A stretch of DNA of 64,000 nucleotides, taken from the NCBI RefSeq assembly GCF_040939455.1, contig NC_134119.1:9598501-9662500 (forward strand), given 5' to 3'. The notes beneath the pieces were generated by a model. It ran no database searches. It saw only the letters and a program-made list of their open reading frames with translations, and was not told the DNA's origin. Source of the stretch: Microcebus murinus. Its lineage: Eukaryota; Chordata; Mammalia; Primates; Cheirogaleidae. Of the stretch, positions 1-13,489 are shown piece by piece (the stretch's first letter is position 1; every line of letters begins with the position of its first letter). The position numbers were made by a program, and so were the translations under genes.

Positions 1-350
1 TAGCCTTTAAACAATAAGGAGTCTGGGAAAATCATATTCATTAATAGGTCTTAATAGAAAAGGGAGCACATGTAGGAATTTTGCCTAATGATCGTCAGTT
101 ATTGTAGCTAAATATAGAAAAATGCTGACTGAAAGTTTTGAAGGAAGGACTAGCAGACACAACGGAAGAAAAGCACATCATTAATAATAATCTTAATATC
201 AATAGGGACCGTTTACCCTTTGAGAGATTCCAGGCTATAACAAGAGAACAGTACATCTGTTTAGGAACCAGCATGAAATTTGGGCAGCTTTGGGTCAAAA
301 GAGACTGTGTCGAACAACAGCAAGAATAATCACAATTAACAGTATGTACA
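1..350. other. Unique sequence, no gene seen
   Basis: AT-rich single-copy-looking DNA before the first Alu. Reading frames here are short and match no family I recognise. Positions 340-350 form the left TSD of the following Alu. Confidence 0.5.
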
Positions 351-685
351 GGCCGGGCGCGGTGGCTCACGCCTGTAATCCTAGCATGCTGGGAGGCCGA
401 GGCGGGCGGATTGCTCAAGGTTGGGAGTTCGAAACCATCCTGAGCGAGACCCCGTCTCTACTATAAATAGAAAGAAATTAATTGACCAACTAAAAATATA
501 TATACAAAAAATTAGCTGGGCATGGTGGTGCATGCCTGTAGTCCCAGCTACTCGGGAGGCTGAGTCAGGAGGATCGCTTGAGCCCCGGAGTTGGAGGTTG
601 CTGTGAGCTAGGCTGATGCCACGGCACTCACTCTAGCCTGGGCAACAAAGTGAGACTCTGTCTCAAAAAAAAAAAAAAAAAAAAC
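351..685 (+). mobile_element. Lemur-type Alu SINE, full length
   Basis: Full dimeric Alu, from GGCCGGGCGC to a poly(A) of about 20. Between the arms it has the strepsirrhine linker motif ATTAATTGACCAACTAAAA. The 11-bp TSD CAGTATGTACA lies at 340-350 and 686-696. The Alu is 7SL-derived, has a Pol III A/B box in its left arm, and is mobilised in trans by L1. Confidence 0.95.
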
Positions 686-699
686 CAGTATGTACAGAA

Positions 700-855
700 C
701 ACGGAGCTAAACACTTTATGTGCATTAACTCATTTAACCCTGTGAATTGTCACCCCCGTTTCAATGCAAACGTATGTCCCAAAGCCCCTAGCTAGAAAGA
801 GGCAGAGCAGAGATCTGAACCTAAACACCACAACGCCCCTCACAACCAGTCCAAC
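700..855 (-). mobile_element. MIR SINE fragment
   Basis: Degenerate antisense MIR. It contains forms of the core (CTCATTTAACCCTGTGA) and of the 3' part (GAGGCAGAGCAGAGATCTGAACC). This is an old mammal-wide, tRNA-derived SINE. Boundaries are approximate. Confidence 0.7.
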
Positions 856-959
856 CAGGAAGAAAAATCAGTTACTAGAAGGTTTTATAAAGTGCACTAA
901 ATGGTTGATTGCTTGAGTAGAGATCATGCCCTTTTGTCTGCTTCTCCGGAGGCTTAAAC

Positions 960-1140
960 CAGGCGTCTTCAAACTACTGCACGCGGGCCACATGCCGGCC
1001 ACCTAGGACATTTATCCCGCCCGCCAGGCTGCTGCCTGTCCTGCTTGGCAGCCGACTCGTCCCGGGCCCACAGTGCGCACTCTCCAACGGTCTGAGGGCT
1101 GGTGAACTGGCCCCCTGTTTAAAAAGTTTGAGGACCTCTG
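960..1140. mobile_element. Short non-autonomous hAT element with perfect 8-bp TSD
   Basis: The 181-bp element starts CAGGCGTCTTCAAACT and ends AGTTTGAGGACCTCTG. These are terminal inverted repeats of about 16 bp with three mismatches. It is flanked on both sides by the identical 8-mer GCTTAAAC (952-959 and 1141-1148), the target size of hAT transposases. The interior is GC-rich and CpG-bearing and has no transposase ORF, so it is a MITE-like passenger. The ends resemble a hAT MITE family seen in several mammals, but I cannot name it with certainty. Confidence 0.88.
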
Positions 1141-1368
1141 GCTTAAACTATTAGCAGTAGAACCGTAGACTCTTCAAGGGCTGGTCTCAAACTTAAGATA
1201 TCTTTCAAGTGCAGGTACTACTGGGAGAAGTACAGCTGGCACTTTAAATAGGGTCTAAATCTTTCTCAGCTCCTTGTGAGTCTTTTAATTTTTCCCAAAA
1301 GGTGATAAAACATTATCCTTCTGGCACTAAACCAAACTGTCAAGTAAGATAATAAAAAGCAATCAGCT

Positions 1369-1710
<342 letters not shown>

Positions 1711-4700
1711 GCAATCAGCTGCCCATACACGTGACTGTGACTTGTGGCCCATGGAAAACATCCCAGCAAGCAGTACCAGGGGAACTTCTGAGTCTCAGAC
1801 TGAAAGTAGGTAGGGGACAACCATTGGACTTCCCTCAACAGAACACGGTCACTGAGGGAAAGGAAAACAGCAGAGATCGATGGCAAGTTTTCCAGTAGAT
1901 TGCAGAAACACAGACTGCACAATCTCTCCCACAAAACGCCGCTAGGGGATGCACATACTACCAAATTTCACCAGATGCACGTGTTTTCACATTTTCACAT
2001 CTCAAATAGTAGGCCTGCGTCTTAGAATCCAAAGCATGTCACAAGTTAATTAGTATAAGGTTTTCTTTCTTAATGGCACATAAAATAAGCACGGAAACTT
2101 GCAATCGATAGTGTCTTGGATTCGATGAAACAAAGTGTTAGAAAATCAGTCACCTGTGTGGCTCTTCCTAAAATTCCCATTTGATATTCACATACTCTCT
2201 TTCAGGAGATTAAACTTTAGTCCATACATCTGCCTCATAATAGTGGAAAACAAAGGCTATCAGGCCCCAAATACGTAAACAAGTCAAAGTGAAAATAGAT
2301 GTGTGGATGGCAGCTTCGAATTGCTTGTTAAAGAAGTGAAGCTCGATTCTTTGCTTAATTCGCTGCTCCCTACTCCAGCCATCCATAATTTCAAATCTGC
2401 TGAATATGATTTGGTTAGAATGAGGGGGTGGCTTAATTTTTCATGTTGGCTTGCAAAAGTTTTGTCCCCCATTCAGGACCAGGGGCTGCACGCACAATGG
2501 CACGCATGCATTGTGTGTGCTGGTGAAGACAGCCCCTTGAACTCCGCCTTAAGGGAACAAAGGGTCTCCAAGATGCATCCGCGTAGCAGATGTTGAGTTA
2601 TCTGAAGGGTCAGAATGCCAATTAGATATTGAACATGGCAGGAGGAGGGTGGAGTTTCCAAAACAAATGAAAGATGAATAGGAGCAGTCTCCGAGTTTAG
2701 GCTTAGGTCCTGCTGTTCTTTTGTACAATGATTTGTGGCAAATTTGTTTTGTCACTGAGGCATAGTTCCCCCTGGGTCTTAAAGTGATTTTGGAATCACC
2801 AAAAGAATTTTTTTCTTCTTTCTTTAAATATCCTTTCCCTAATCAAAACAGGACATACAAATCTGACCTTAAAAATAAAATTGAGCAAGCCACATATTAT
2901 CTGTGTAAGAGATGCACCAAGAAGAGTAATCCTGTATGAGAAAACAGAAGCCAGAAGTAGTCGAGAGGGAGGGAATAATTTAATTAAAAAATGTTTTTGG
3001 ATAGAAATCTGAAAGAATTCAGAAGACCATTTTTTCACATATTTTGGAAAAAGGTAAAAGCTTATCATTTGGTCTAGCACTTTACAGAGTTTGCCACTTT
3101 TCTGGTTTTATGGGATAAGGTTATACTTTTAAATCTAAGCAGTGTACAAATGAGAAAAAAATGTGGGAAACCTGAGATACAAAATGCTCCCACAGTTGAT
3201 TATGTATTTGTATCGGTGTTACCGTCATAAATCATTCTCAGAGAAACAAAACCAAGTAGTAAGAGGACAGACACAATGGTGTTCTGTTTAAATAATTTCA
3301 TTTGGTTCCTGAAATACTTCTGGCTATTTTTTCCTCTTGAAACCACCCACATTTAGTAAAATTATGTCGCTGAGTGGACCCTACCCTGTTCTCTCTCTCT
3401 TCTGACTCCTGGCAAGTACTACACCGCGGAATAGCAAAGGCAAACTAGCAAAAGGAAATTGGGATTGCATTGATTTAAATCAGTCAGTGCTGTGACCAAA
3501 TTATTTAGTTCCCTCTTGACCTTTGGAGGTCAGATTTGACTATTTATGCTATCTGCTAATGCTTTACTATTTTTCATTGCTTTGCCTGTTAACAATTCTG
3601 ACCTACAGCCTTTCCAGCCTGCAGGGTCGTTATATTAAACAATCGCTAATTACTCCCTGAAAACATATGCTCCCGTTTTAAAATGCCATTTGAGTCAAAG
3701 CCCAAGCAAAACCCGTTTGTTTCTTGAATGAAAACAAAACGTAAGCATTTTGATGTTTCTGGGGAGCCAAATATTGTCGGATTTGAGGAAGAAGTGGAAA
3801 ATAACCTATTTGCTCTAATTGTTGGAAATGGCTTAAAGACTATCCCTAGAAAATGAATACTATAGGCAGCAAACATTCTCCTTTAATCACATTATCAAAT
3901 ATTTTCCTTTAACATTCCTGCAGAGACTATGCTTTTACGCTTTTGAAAGACCCTAAATGCAAGAATATTCTATAAAAGTTTCCCCTGTCCTACGAGTGCC
4001 AAGTATGTGCCAGAGGCCAGGTTAGATCCTGAGACGTTGGGAGTTAAGCAAAATGGCCAGAATTCTCTGAAATGGGACTTTCTCCTGTCTGCTTGAAAAT
4101 GCTACGTTTGTTAGAGAACAAACAAAAGACAACCAGATGTTCACGCTTCCAGTGCTTTACCATGAAGAACAGTGAATGTGATGTCACGTGTCAGGGAGCT
4201 CGAGGTTTATTGTCCAAAATAACGTAACTGTTTTACTGCCCGCAAAACCAAAGCAATTCATTTTAGACCAACATAGCCAGAGAGAGAGAGAACAAATTCA
4301 AATAATTCAGCTAAAATCATCATCACCCAGCTAATCAATAATAACAATAAAAATAATTCAGCTATGCCGTGCAATGGAAATTGCACGGGGAATCTCCAGC
4401 GAGCTGGCCGGGGGTGGCTGCAGGCCGCCACTGTGAGCATCAGGGCTGTGCTACCCCGACACAGTCTCACAAAGTCCCCGCTCTTGGTGACGCTGCCCCA
4501 CGCAAACAAGTGAAATACAACAGGAAAGTCATTCCCCATCGACTTCCTGATTTCCTGCTCTTTTACGTTCTTACACATAAACCTCTAATTCATTTCAGAA
4601 TGCAAAGGTCACCACAAAAAATCTGAGGCTAAATATACCCTTTTGTCCGGCAGAAGGATAACAGATCTTGTTATTTTTTTTTTTTTCTTTTTACCATAAT

Positions 4701-4790
4701 GTGGCCACGGCCAGGTGTTTCCCATGTTTTCCTAGCCACATCAGGAGAGTGTTTACAGACCTGAAAAACAGCATCAACCACTCTTTTAGA
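1711..4790. other. Repeat-poor single-copy tract
   Basis: About 3.1 kb in which I recognise no interspersed repeat or gene. Only a T run at 4674-4686 and a GA run near 4280 stand out. Frames are short (106 codons at most) and show no known domain. Because repeats have been excluded here, parts such as 3640-3880 could be conserved non-coding DNA. That is inference only. Confidence 0.5.
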
Positions 4791-4799
4791 ATAAACTCT

Positions 4800-5060
4800 T
4801 TATTTGGAATAATCGTTAGATGTATAGAAAAGTTGCAAAGTTAACACAGAAGGTCCCCTATCACCTCGCTTCCCCTGACGGTAACATCTTGCATACCCAC
4901 CGCGCATTTGTCCAAACTAAGAAATTAACATTGGTACAAATACTATTAACTAAATGCCAGACTTTATGGATTTCCCGTTTTTTTCCACTAATATCCTTGT
5001 CCAGGACCTAATCCCGAATACCATATTGCACTCAGGCATTTGTAAACTTGTAAATTCAAA
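4800..5060 (-). mobile_element. Ancient L1 (L1M-type) 3' UTR fragment
   Basis: Contains characteristic mammalian L1M 3'-UTR phrases such as AAGAAATTAACATTGGTACA, TTTCCACTAATATCCTT and TAGAAAAGTTGCAAAG. It is heavily diverged and has no coding content. Strand is inferred from colinearity with other copies in the window. Confidence 0.7.
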
Positions 5061-5370
5061 TGTTTTTGTGGTTTATCTCTCAAAAAATTTTTATTTGGAG
5101 ATGTAACAAGTAATTTTAAGAGGCATTTTAGCAGTAAAAAGAGTCTGAATTTATTTTAATCAATGGGATATAGATGACAAAAGAAGTAACATTTTATGGA
5201 CATTTATATTTAAGCAAGATAGATATTTTCTCAGTTAAGAAAGTCACTTTATCCAAATAAGGAAATATTTTCGAATTTGAAAAAGAAAAGAAAAAGAGAT
5301 ATACTAGGAGATTAAACCCATGAGATACCATTTTTCACCCATCACATTTTCAACAATTTAAAAGATTAAT
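5061..5370. other. AT-rich intergenic stretch
   Basis: Low-complexity AT-rich sequence with no recognised element or frame. Confidence 0.4.
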
Positions 5371-5374
5371 AATA

Positions 5375-6030
<656 letters not shown>

Positions 6031-6174
6031 GAATTTTTCTAAGAATTAATTAGATTAACACATGTATAGGGCTTAGAACATAGTGTCAATTCATGTTTGC
6101 TCTGATTGTCCAGTGCTGGTGAAGAAAGAGGGGTCTTCTGTATTTGGAGCTCAAATTTGTGGCAACTCTGATTA

Positions 6175-6395
6175 AAATTGCAAATTGGATCCACAATTCC
6201 ACTTCTGGAAATCTAGCCTATAGAAATACCTACACAGGCATGCACAGATACACATGTAAGATGCTCATTATGTTATGTTTCAGTCTGCTTGAGAATAGGG
6301 AAATGAATATTCTGTAGCCATTAAAGAGAAGGAGATATAGTTTTACTTGCATATATGGACTTAGAAGAATATGCGTGATATATTCATTGTTCTTT
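6175..6395 (+). mobile_element. L1M 3'-region fragment, sense
   Basis: Contains diverged L1 3'-region phrases ACAATTCCACTTCTGGAAAT, ATTCTGTAGCCATTAAAGAG and GATGCTCATTATG. No open frame. Confidence 0.65.
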
Positions 6396-6770
6396 CATTT
6401 ATTTACATGTATTGATTAAGTATTTCTCAAATGTCTGTTGTGTGCCAGGCTCTGCTGGGACACATTATGAAAGACAGACACGATTTCTGCCACCATGGAG
6501 CCAACATTCTAGGAAGGATGCAGTCCGTAAACAAGTTAAGCAGTAAGTGTCTACCCAGGTGTCAGGTAGAGAGCAGGGCTACAAAAAGAACTTCCAGCTG
6601 GGTAAGGAATGGAGCTGGAGGTGAGGACTGGTTTAAGGGGGGAAGTCAGGAACACCCTTTTAAGGAGGGCATGTGTTCAGATTTTTACAGGGAAGGGTGC
6701 AGGTCTATGGATATGTGGGGAGGAACGTCCCAGGCAGAAAGAACAGCTTGTGCAAAGCTTAGTGGTTTGG
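6396..6770 (-). mobile_element. L2 LINE fragment, antisense
   Basis: Typical antisense L2 3'-end wording: TGTGTGCCAGGCTCTGCTGG, CCAACATTCTAGGAAGG and CCAGGCAGAAAGAACAGCTT. The 118-codon frame over it is fortuitous. Confidence 0.7.
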
Positions 6771-6837
6771 AGTTCAGCACTGAGTGAAAAAAGGTATGCA
6801 AAAAAATATGTGTGGCTTCTTTTGTTTTTTTTGTTGT

Positions 6838-6841
<4 letters not shown>

Positions 6842-6878
<37 letters not shown>
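6842..6878. repeat. (GT)n microsatellite
   Basis: About 18 uninterrupted GT dinucleotides after a T/TTG-rich lead-in. Likely length-polymorphic. Confidence 0.97.
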
Positions 6879-6881
<3 letters not shown>

Positions 6882-7204
6882 AAACAGCCAGCATTTTTAA
6901 AGATGTTTTAAATTTTCTTTTAAATTTCTTCTAGGGCTTCTATTTTTGACAAGGGGGTAAAAAGAGATAATAGATAAGTAAGTAGACTAACAAAGTTCTG
7001 GAAGTAGAAAAGAATGAGGCAGAATGTGCCGCTGTTCATAGGGTTTACTCTGGGGCATGAAACTGAGGAGGAAATCTTTCGGGTTTTCCTTTATAAACAT
7101 CTATCTGTATTGTTTCTGTGTTTCTAATGCGCATTTATTATTTGTATTTTAGAAAACAAAATATTTGAAGTTCCAGAAGATAGGTAGTCTGATCTCTTTT
7201 TAAG

Positions 7205-7425
7205 AGTCTAGGACAGGGTTTTTAAACAGCAGCACTACGGACATTTGGAGCTGAATCGTTCAGGGGCAGGAGGGAGCTGTCCTGTGCACTGTAGGATGTT
7301 TAGCAGCATCGTTGGCTGCTTCCTACTAGATTCTAGTAGCATCCCCCACTTGCGACAAACAAAAGTGTCTCCAGACATTGCCCAATGTCCTCTGGGGGTT
7401 AAAGTACCCACACCCCCACCACCTC
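7205..7425 (-). mobile_element. MER20 (hAT-Charlie) fossil
   Basis: Contains the MER20 phrases CTGTCCTGTGCACTGTAGGA, TGTTTAGCAGCATC, GTGTCTCCAGACATTGCC and AATGTCCTCTGGGGGTTAAA, in reverse orientation. Non-coding. Confidence 0.88.
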
Positions 7426-7444
7426 TGAGATCCATAGGCTAGGG

Positions 7445-7645
7445 TAAAGCTTGGGTTTTGGAGGCAGCTGTCTAGTTTCAAATCCCAGCTCTGTCCCTTG
7501 CAAATTGTGGAACCTGTCAATTCTCCCCTCTGTACCTCGATTTCCTTATCTGTAAAATAGGCAGAATCATATTGCCTTCCTGGGCTTCCTACTTGGATGA
7601 AAGGAGCCAGTTGATGTAATGTGCTTAGGATGTCAGCTGTTAGCG
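7445..7645 (+). mobile_element. MIR SINE, near complete
   Basis: Sense MIR with TTTCAAATCCCAGCTCTGTC, TGTACCTCGATTTCCTTATC and a 3' CTTAGGATGTCAGCTGTTAG segment. Confidence 0.85.
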
Positions 7646-8041
7646 TTGGTGTCCTTCTATGTCTGTCCCCTACTGTCTGCGAACTCTTTCATGATGGACC
7701 AAGCCTTCTCTGTTTACCCTCCGTCTCCCGGCTGAGTAGCTGTTTCCAGCCTGGGAGCCAGACTCTGTCTCTGGGAGTGGAAAACTTAGACAAGGAAAGG
7801 AAAAGAGTGGCTTGAACTCATTGTTCAGCCTGGGCAGACACCTTCCTTAAGTGTTTCCTGCATCTTTTGTTTAGGGAGAAAAGTGAGATTTATTTTAACT
7901 GAAAGTGGGTTACGTAGCTGTGTGTATAGTTTTCTTCCCATCAGTGTTTCAAAACACGCCTGTGTGCATCTTTACCAAGAGGTCATTGACCAAGAAATCG
8001 TTTTGGCTACCCCTCTTCCTTCACTATTGCATGCATATGTG
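7646..8041. other. Unique sequence
   Basis: No recognised element. The 125-codon frame that crosses 7883-8260 runs through the CA repeat and is not supported. Confidence 0.4.
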
Positions 8042-8099
8042 TGCGTACATACAGAGATACACAGAAACACACATACACACAGAGAGGTACACACAAACA

Positions 8100-8131
<32 letters not shown>
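8042..8131. repeat. Imperfect (CA)n microsatellite
   Basis: CA-rich tract interrupted by GAGA/TACA variants, ending in about 14 perfect CA units. Confidence 0.95.
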
Positions 8132-8132
<1 letters not shown>

Positions 8133-8394
8133 TAGCTTACTTTCCCCAAAGCAAACTGCATTCCTCTATGAGGCCAGCTCATCTCCTACCCTCATCTGGT
8201 CCACATTTTGCTTTGGTGGAAATTATTAATAGAAACCACATCACTTTTGCTTGTGTTTAAGACTGCCCTTTGTTTACTTCGATTTTTTCTTCCTGTGTAT
8301 GGAGCTTTTTTTTTTTTAACTTTTTGACTGTCCTCATCAATGCTTTCCTTAAAAAAACTATATGTTTTATATGTAGTTATATATGCTTTATATA

Positions 8395-8718
8395 CAGTCT
8401 CGCATCACTTAATGACAGGGACACAGCCAGAGAAATGCATACATCATGCAGTGCATATTATGCACAAACCCTGGATGGTGTGGCCCACTGCACACCTGGG
8501 CTGTATGGCGGGGCCTGTTGCTCCCAGGCTAGACACCTGTACAGCATGTAACTGTACTGAACACTGTAGACAACTGTAACATAATGGTAAGTATTTGTGT
8601 TTCTAAGCAGATCAAAACGTAGAAAAGGTACAGTAAAAATATGATTGTAATCTTATGGGACTACCATCGTATATGCGTTTTGTTGTTGACCAAAATGTCA
8701 TTATGCACTGCATGACTT
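8395..8718. mobile_element. Tigger/Kanga-like (Tc1-mariner) non-autonomous element
   Basis: The left end CAGTCTCGCATCACTTAATGA matches the inverted right end (…TGTCATTATGCACTGCATGACTT) over about 23 bp, with TA-rich flanks as expected of Tc1-mariner targets. The interior phrases ACAGCATGTAACTGTACTGAA and AAAAGGTACAGTAAAAATA belong to a widespread primate family. I am not sure of the subfamily name. Confidence 0.78.
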
Positions 8719-8764
8719 TAAATGTTTATGTGTGTTTTGGGTTTCTTTTGTTTATGTTTTTTGT

Positions 8765-9010
8765 TGTTTTAGAGACAGGGTCTTGCTCTGTAATGCAGGC
8801 TGGAGTGCAGTGGTTTGATTACGGCTCACTGCAGTCCCAAACTCCAAGGCTCAACCCTCCTGAGTGTCTTGATATCTTTTCCTTGTTTTTTGTAGAGACA
8901 GGGTCTCACTCTGTTGCCCAGGCTGGTCTCAAACTCCTTGCCTTAAGCCATCCTCCTGCCTCTGCCTCCCAAAGTGCTGGCATGACAGGTCTGAGCCACT
9001 GAGCCCAGCC
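8765..9010 (-). mobile_element. Old Alu, antisense
   Basis: AluJ-like, antisense, with a shortened central part (GAGACAGGGTCTTGCTCTG ... CAAAGTGCTGGCATGACAGG). No lemur linker. Confidence 0.88.
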
Positions 9011-9055
9011 TGTTTTATAATATTGTACAGACTGAGGCAATGTTTGCCTCCCTCC

Positions 9056-9250
9056 ATTCCAACCCTCCCAGACACTTGGCAATACCTGGAGATATTTTGG
9101 TTGTCACAGTGGGAGTGATGCTGCTGGCACCCAGTGGATACAGACCAGGGATGCTGCTAAACATCCCCAATGCCCAGAACGGCCCCCACTGCAATGAATT
9201 ATCTGACTCAAAATGTCCACACTGCAGAAACTGAGAAATCCCCATTTAAA
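9056..9250 (+). mobile_element. MER20 (hAT-Charlie) fossil
   Basis: Contains CTTGGCAATACCTGGAGATA, TTTTGGTTGTCACAGTGGGA and GGATGCTGCTAAACATCC, so it is a MER20 in sense. It is inverted relative to the copy at 7205-7425. Confidence 0.88.
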
Positions 9251-9284
9251 CAAATACCATGCAGCCATCAAAATAATATCTAAT

Positions 9285-9520
9285 TTTTTTGAGTGCTGAG
9301 AATTTTACATACATCATCTCTTTTTAATCCTTTTTATAACCCTTTGAAAGGGGTAGATATTCTTCTATCATTCCCATTTGCAGATGAAGAAACTAAGGCA
9401 GACAGAGCTGGGGACCCTGCCCAAGATCACACGGCCAATAAAAGGCACAGTCAGGATTTGAACCCAGGCCTGTCTGAATCCAGAGGCCAGAGTCTTACTT
9501 ACTATGCTATTTGGCCTTGA
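9285..9520 (-). mobile_element. MIR SINE, antisense
   Basis: Antisense MIR with CATTTGCAGATGAAGAAACT, CAAGATCACACGGCCAATAA and GATTTGAACCCAGGCCTGTC. Confidence 0.88.
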
Positions 9521-9849
9521 CAATCTGCCTTGGGCAATTTGTTAGGTAAGAATAGGTGAGTGCTAGACAAATTAATAAGCCTGGCTCTGTTAATGGAAAA
9601 GAAAAAAAAATAATATGTGCGTTGCAGGAAAATCAAGCAGGAAGAATAGACATCATGCTTTAGGCAGTGGTCCTTTCTGGGCAGCACAGCGTTAGGGGGC
9701 ATCCTCAGACATACCACACACACAGACTCATCCCCTGGGTCACCCATGGTAGCATCTCAGTGCTGACTGTACATTTCCCATATAGCAGGTACTACACGGC
9801 ATAATTTTATAATCCCTTGTGAGATTATTTGATTAATAGCTTTCTCCCT
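9521..9849. other. Unique sequence
   Basis: Nothing recognisable. The frames are short. Confidence 0.4.
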
Positions 9850-9967
9850 CCCTACACTGTTGCCTTCTTGAGAACAGCTTCTGTGTCTGTTTTTGTTTAT
9901 TTGAGTTTTTCCTCTGTTGAATCCTCAAGTTAGCCCAGAGCCCAGCATGTAAAGAACTCTCAATGAA
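9850..9967 (+). mobile_element. L2 3'-end fragment
   Basis: Sense L2 tail (CTTGAGAACAGCTTCTGTGTCT ... AGAGCCCAGCATGTAAAG, then CTCAATGAATAC), split by the Alu at 9968. Confidence 0.7.
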
Positions 9968-10311
<344 letters not shown>

Positions 10312-10552
10312 CTCAATGAATACTTGCCAGGTGGGTGGGCAGATGGGTGGTTGGGATGAGATTATGGGAAACCTCTCCCTCCTGCAAACTTCTATGATGC
10401 TTGAATTTACTTACATCAAATGTATTCTTTTTCAAATTAGAAAAAAAAAAAGTATCATTTATGTTTTAAAACACAAATTTTGTTCTATCACAATGAAATA
10501 AGGCACAGCCTATAAAAATAAAGTTGTAGGTAAAGATTTAATAATGCATGGA

Positions 10553-10886
<334 letters not shown>

Positions 10887-11002
10887 TAATAATGCATGGA
10901 ATGCATATTGTTACTTTTGAAGGGGGAAGGTCTAAAAAAGTGGCATGGATGTGTGGTTGTGTATTTGTGTGTGTGTATAGATGCAGAGAAAACAAGTTAG
11001 GA

Positions 11003-11342
<340 letters not shown>

Positions 11343-11356
11343 AAAACAAGTTAGGA

Positions 11357-11981
11357 GATGTGATTTCTTCTGGGGCCTGGAAGCATGGGTGAAGTTTTCT
11401 CTCCTTTTCCTCTTTTTTTTTCCCCTTATTAACTCTTTTCTAGATTTTCTACAATGAGCATGGAATTCATTTTGTAATAGAGTCAGTTCTATAAGGTGAC
11501 ACATGCATTCCTTAAACTCACTGTGCTGTGCAAAATTGCACAATCAGAACCACAGGGCTTATGAGAATGGAGGTGGGGTCCCAACCCTCAACAACCTCAT
11601 CAGTGGCACATTAAAAGGGACAGGAACCTAACAAAAATGGTAGCACAGTTTTACACGTATTGAATATTGTAAAAGTATATAAATGCTAAAATAAATAACA
11701 CTTCACTTTTCAAAAGATCTCAAGATTTGCTTGTGGACAGGTACCTTGGAAGGGTTGCAGCCGGGGAGCTACTGTGAAAGTGTGGACGGAGAGTCAGTCA
11801 CCTGACGTGTCCTGGGGCGGGTACGGGTGGGTGTGGCTTGTAACACGTGTGAACTGTGCGCTTTGTGTATCCCTACGTGATTCTATTCATCTGGGTGCTA
11901 TTTTCAGCAGTCACCTTGTGTTTCTTGCGAATGCAATTTCACATAAGCAAATGCAAAATTCATGTTATGCTCAAATTGGTC
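11357..11981. other. Unique sequence
   Basis: No recognised repeat. It is GC-richer around 11740-11860. No supported gene. Confidence 0.4.

Positions 11982-12035
<54 letters not shown>
11982..12035. repeat. (AT)n microsatellite
   Basis: About 54 bp of alternating AT with one interrupting C. It gives fortuitous IYIYIY frames on both strands. Prone to cruciform formation and length change. Confidence 0.97.
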
Positions 12036-12038
<3 letters not shown>

Positions 12039-12259
12039 ATTGGAACAAATTCATGTTTTCCAAACAAAGATTTGAGCAGAACGGACTATACCAGGGGTAG
12101 GAGGAAGAACATGTCAAATTATTGAAGTACAAATATTTCTGGATTATAATTTGACTTTTCCACTTTTCCAAAGTTTTACTAAGGTTTTACAGGAAAAAAA
12201 AGATGGGTTCCATAATTTTAAAAGCGAGCCTCTATGGTACACTATGTGTTTTTTATATT

Positions 12260-12425
12260 CATGCGTTATTTAATCCTCCCTAAAACCTTTTAGGTAAGGA
12301 CCACACTGAGGAACCTGAGGCTCAGAGAGGTTATGTAGACTGCCCCAAGTCACACAGCTGTGAAGTGCCAAAGCCAAAATTCAAACCCAGATCTTCCCTG
12401 ACTCAAGATTACGCCCTTACTCATT
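12260..12425 (-). mobile_element. MIR SINE, antisense
   Basis: Contains CTGAGGCTCAGAGAGGTTAT, AGTCACACAGCTGTGAAGTG and AATTCAAACCCAGATCTTCC. Confidence 0.85.
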
Positions 12426-12799
12426 CATCTGTATTATACGTGAGTCGAGCATGTTATCGGTAGCGACCCGTAAGCAGCAAGCTGTAAGAGGCACAGCATG
12501 AGCAATGAAGGAGCCGTGACTTGAATGTGGCCATGCTGCTGGGAACAACAGCTGATATGAGACCATCCTCACGACCCGCAAGTCTGTATCCAGTCCTACA
12601 CACAAACTCTCCGCTGTTGGATCAGCAAATCATATCAGCATCAAGATTTACAGACCAGAAAGGGCAGGCAGCACCCCACTGTGCTATGCAGGGCAGTACT
12701 GTACCTCCACCAGGCTCACGCAGGACACCAGGGTCAAATACTGTTCTCGGTTCATTCGGTTTGCAGATGCAATGGGCCTCCCAATCATCTCAGAGGCAT
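12426..12799. other. Unique sequence
   Basis: No repeat recognised. A 115-codon frame (12521-12868) extends into the MIR behind and shows no domain, so it is not called. Confidence 0.4.
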
Positions 12800-13025
12800 T
12801 TGGGCAGAGTGTTAAAAGCATGGTCTACACACACTCCTGCGGTCCATCCCCAGCTGCTAGCTGTGTGACCTCAGGCAAGTCACTTTACCTTTCTGTTTCC
12901 TCAACCATAAACTGGGCGATGATAATGGAGTGGTCATGGGGACTCAACAGGTGAATCTGAATAAAGGACTTAGAACAGCGCTGGGTGACCTCGTGAGCTC
13001 CCAATAAATGTTAATGAGTGTGGCG
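12800..13025 (+). mobile_element. MIR SINE
   Basis: Near-complete sense MIR: GTGTTAAAAGCATGGTCT, AGCTGTGTGACCTCAGGCAA and CCCAATAAATGTTAATGAG. Confidence 0.88.
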
Positions 13026-13489
13026 ATTATGGTCACCAGGGATGGCCCGATACCACCAATATTGCTCACAAATGAAATTTTCTCATCAGAAGTAAAAGGT
13101 AGTGAAGTTGAATGCCATTATCTCTCAGCTGCTGTTACACGGATGCAGAAAATAGGTCTAGCCGGTGATCTCCAAACTTTGCAAATCATGTACCCCGGCA
13201 GTTACTAATTTTTTTGTCCATTCCCCCAATATGGGAACGTTTACTTATTCATAAACCCTATGCATTTATTAATAGAACCCTCCCTCTCCAAACACTGCGA
13301 GAGCTCTCCTTTCACTGCGAGTAGAAGCCAAGGTCCTGTGACAGCCATCAGAGCCCACCTGGAGGAACCAGCTTCCTCCCACCTCCTGGCGCCGTGGGTC
13401 GCCGCTGCTCCCCTCAAACTCCTTCTGCTCCAGCCGCCTCTGGCCTCCCTGCGTCTTTGCCCACCCATGTCAGCCTTATCCAACCCACC

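Noticed and set aside
4660..4700. Poly(T) run as a sixth micro-insertion
   Set aside because: No flanking direct repeat could be found within 100 bp.
6609..6911. 100-codon frame ending in a CVCVCV run
   Set aside because: Produced by the GT microsatellite and an L2 remnant; no gene features.
11774..12125. Frames with long IYIYIY stretches that could look like a membrane peptide
   Set aside because: Translation of the (AT)n repeat at 11982-12035, present on both strands.
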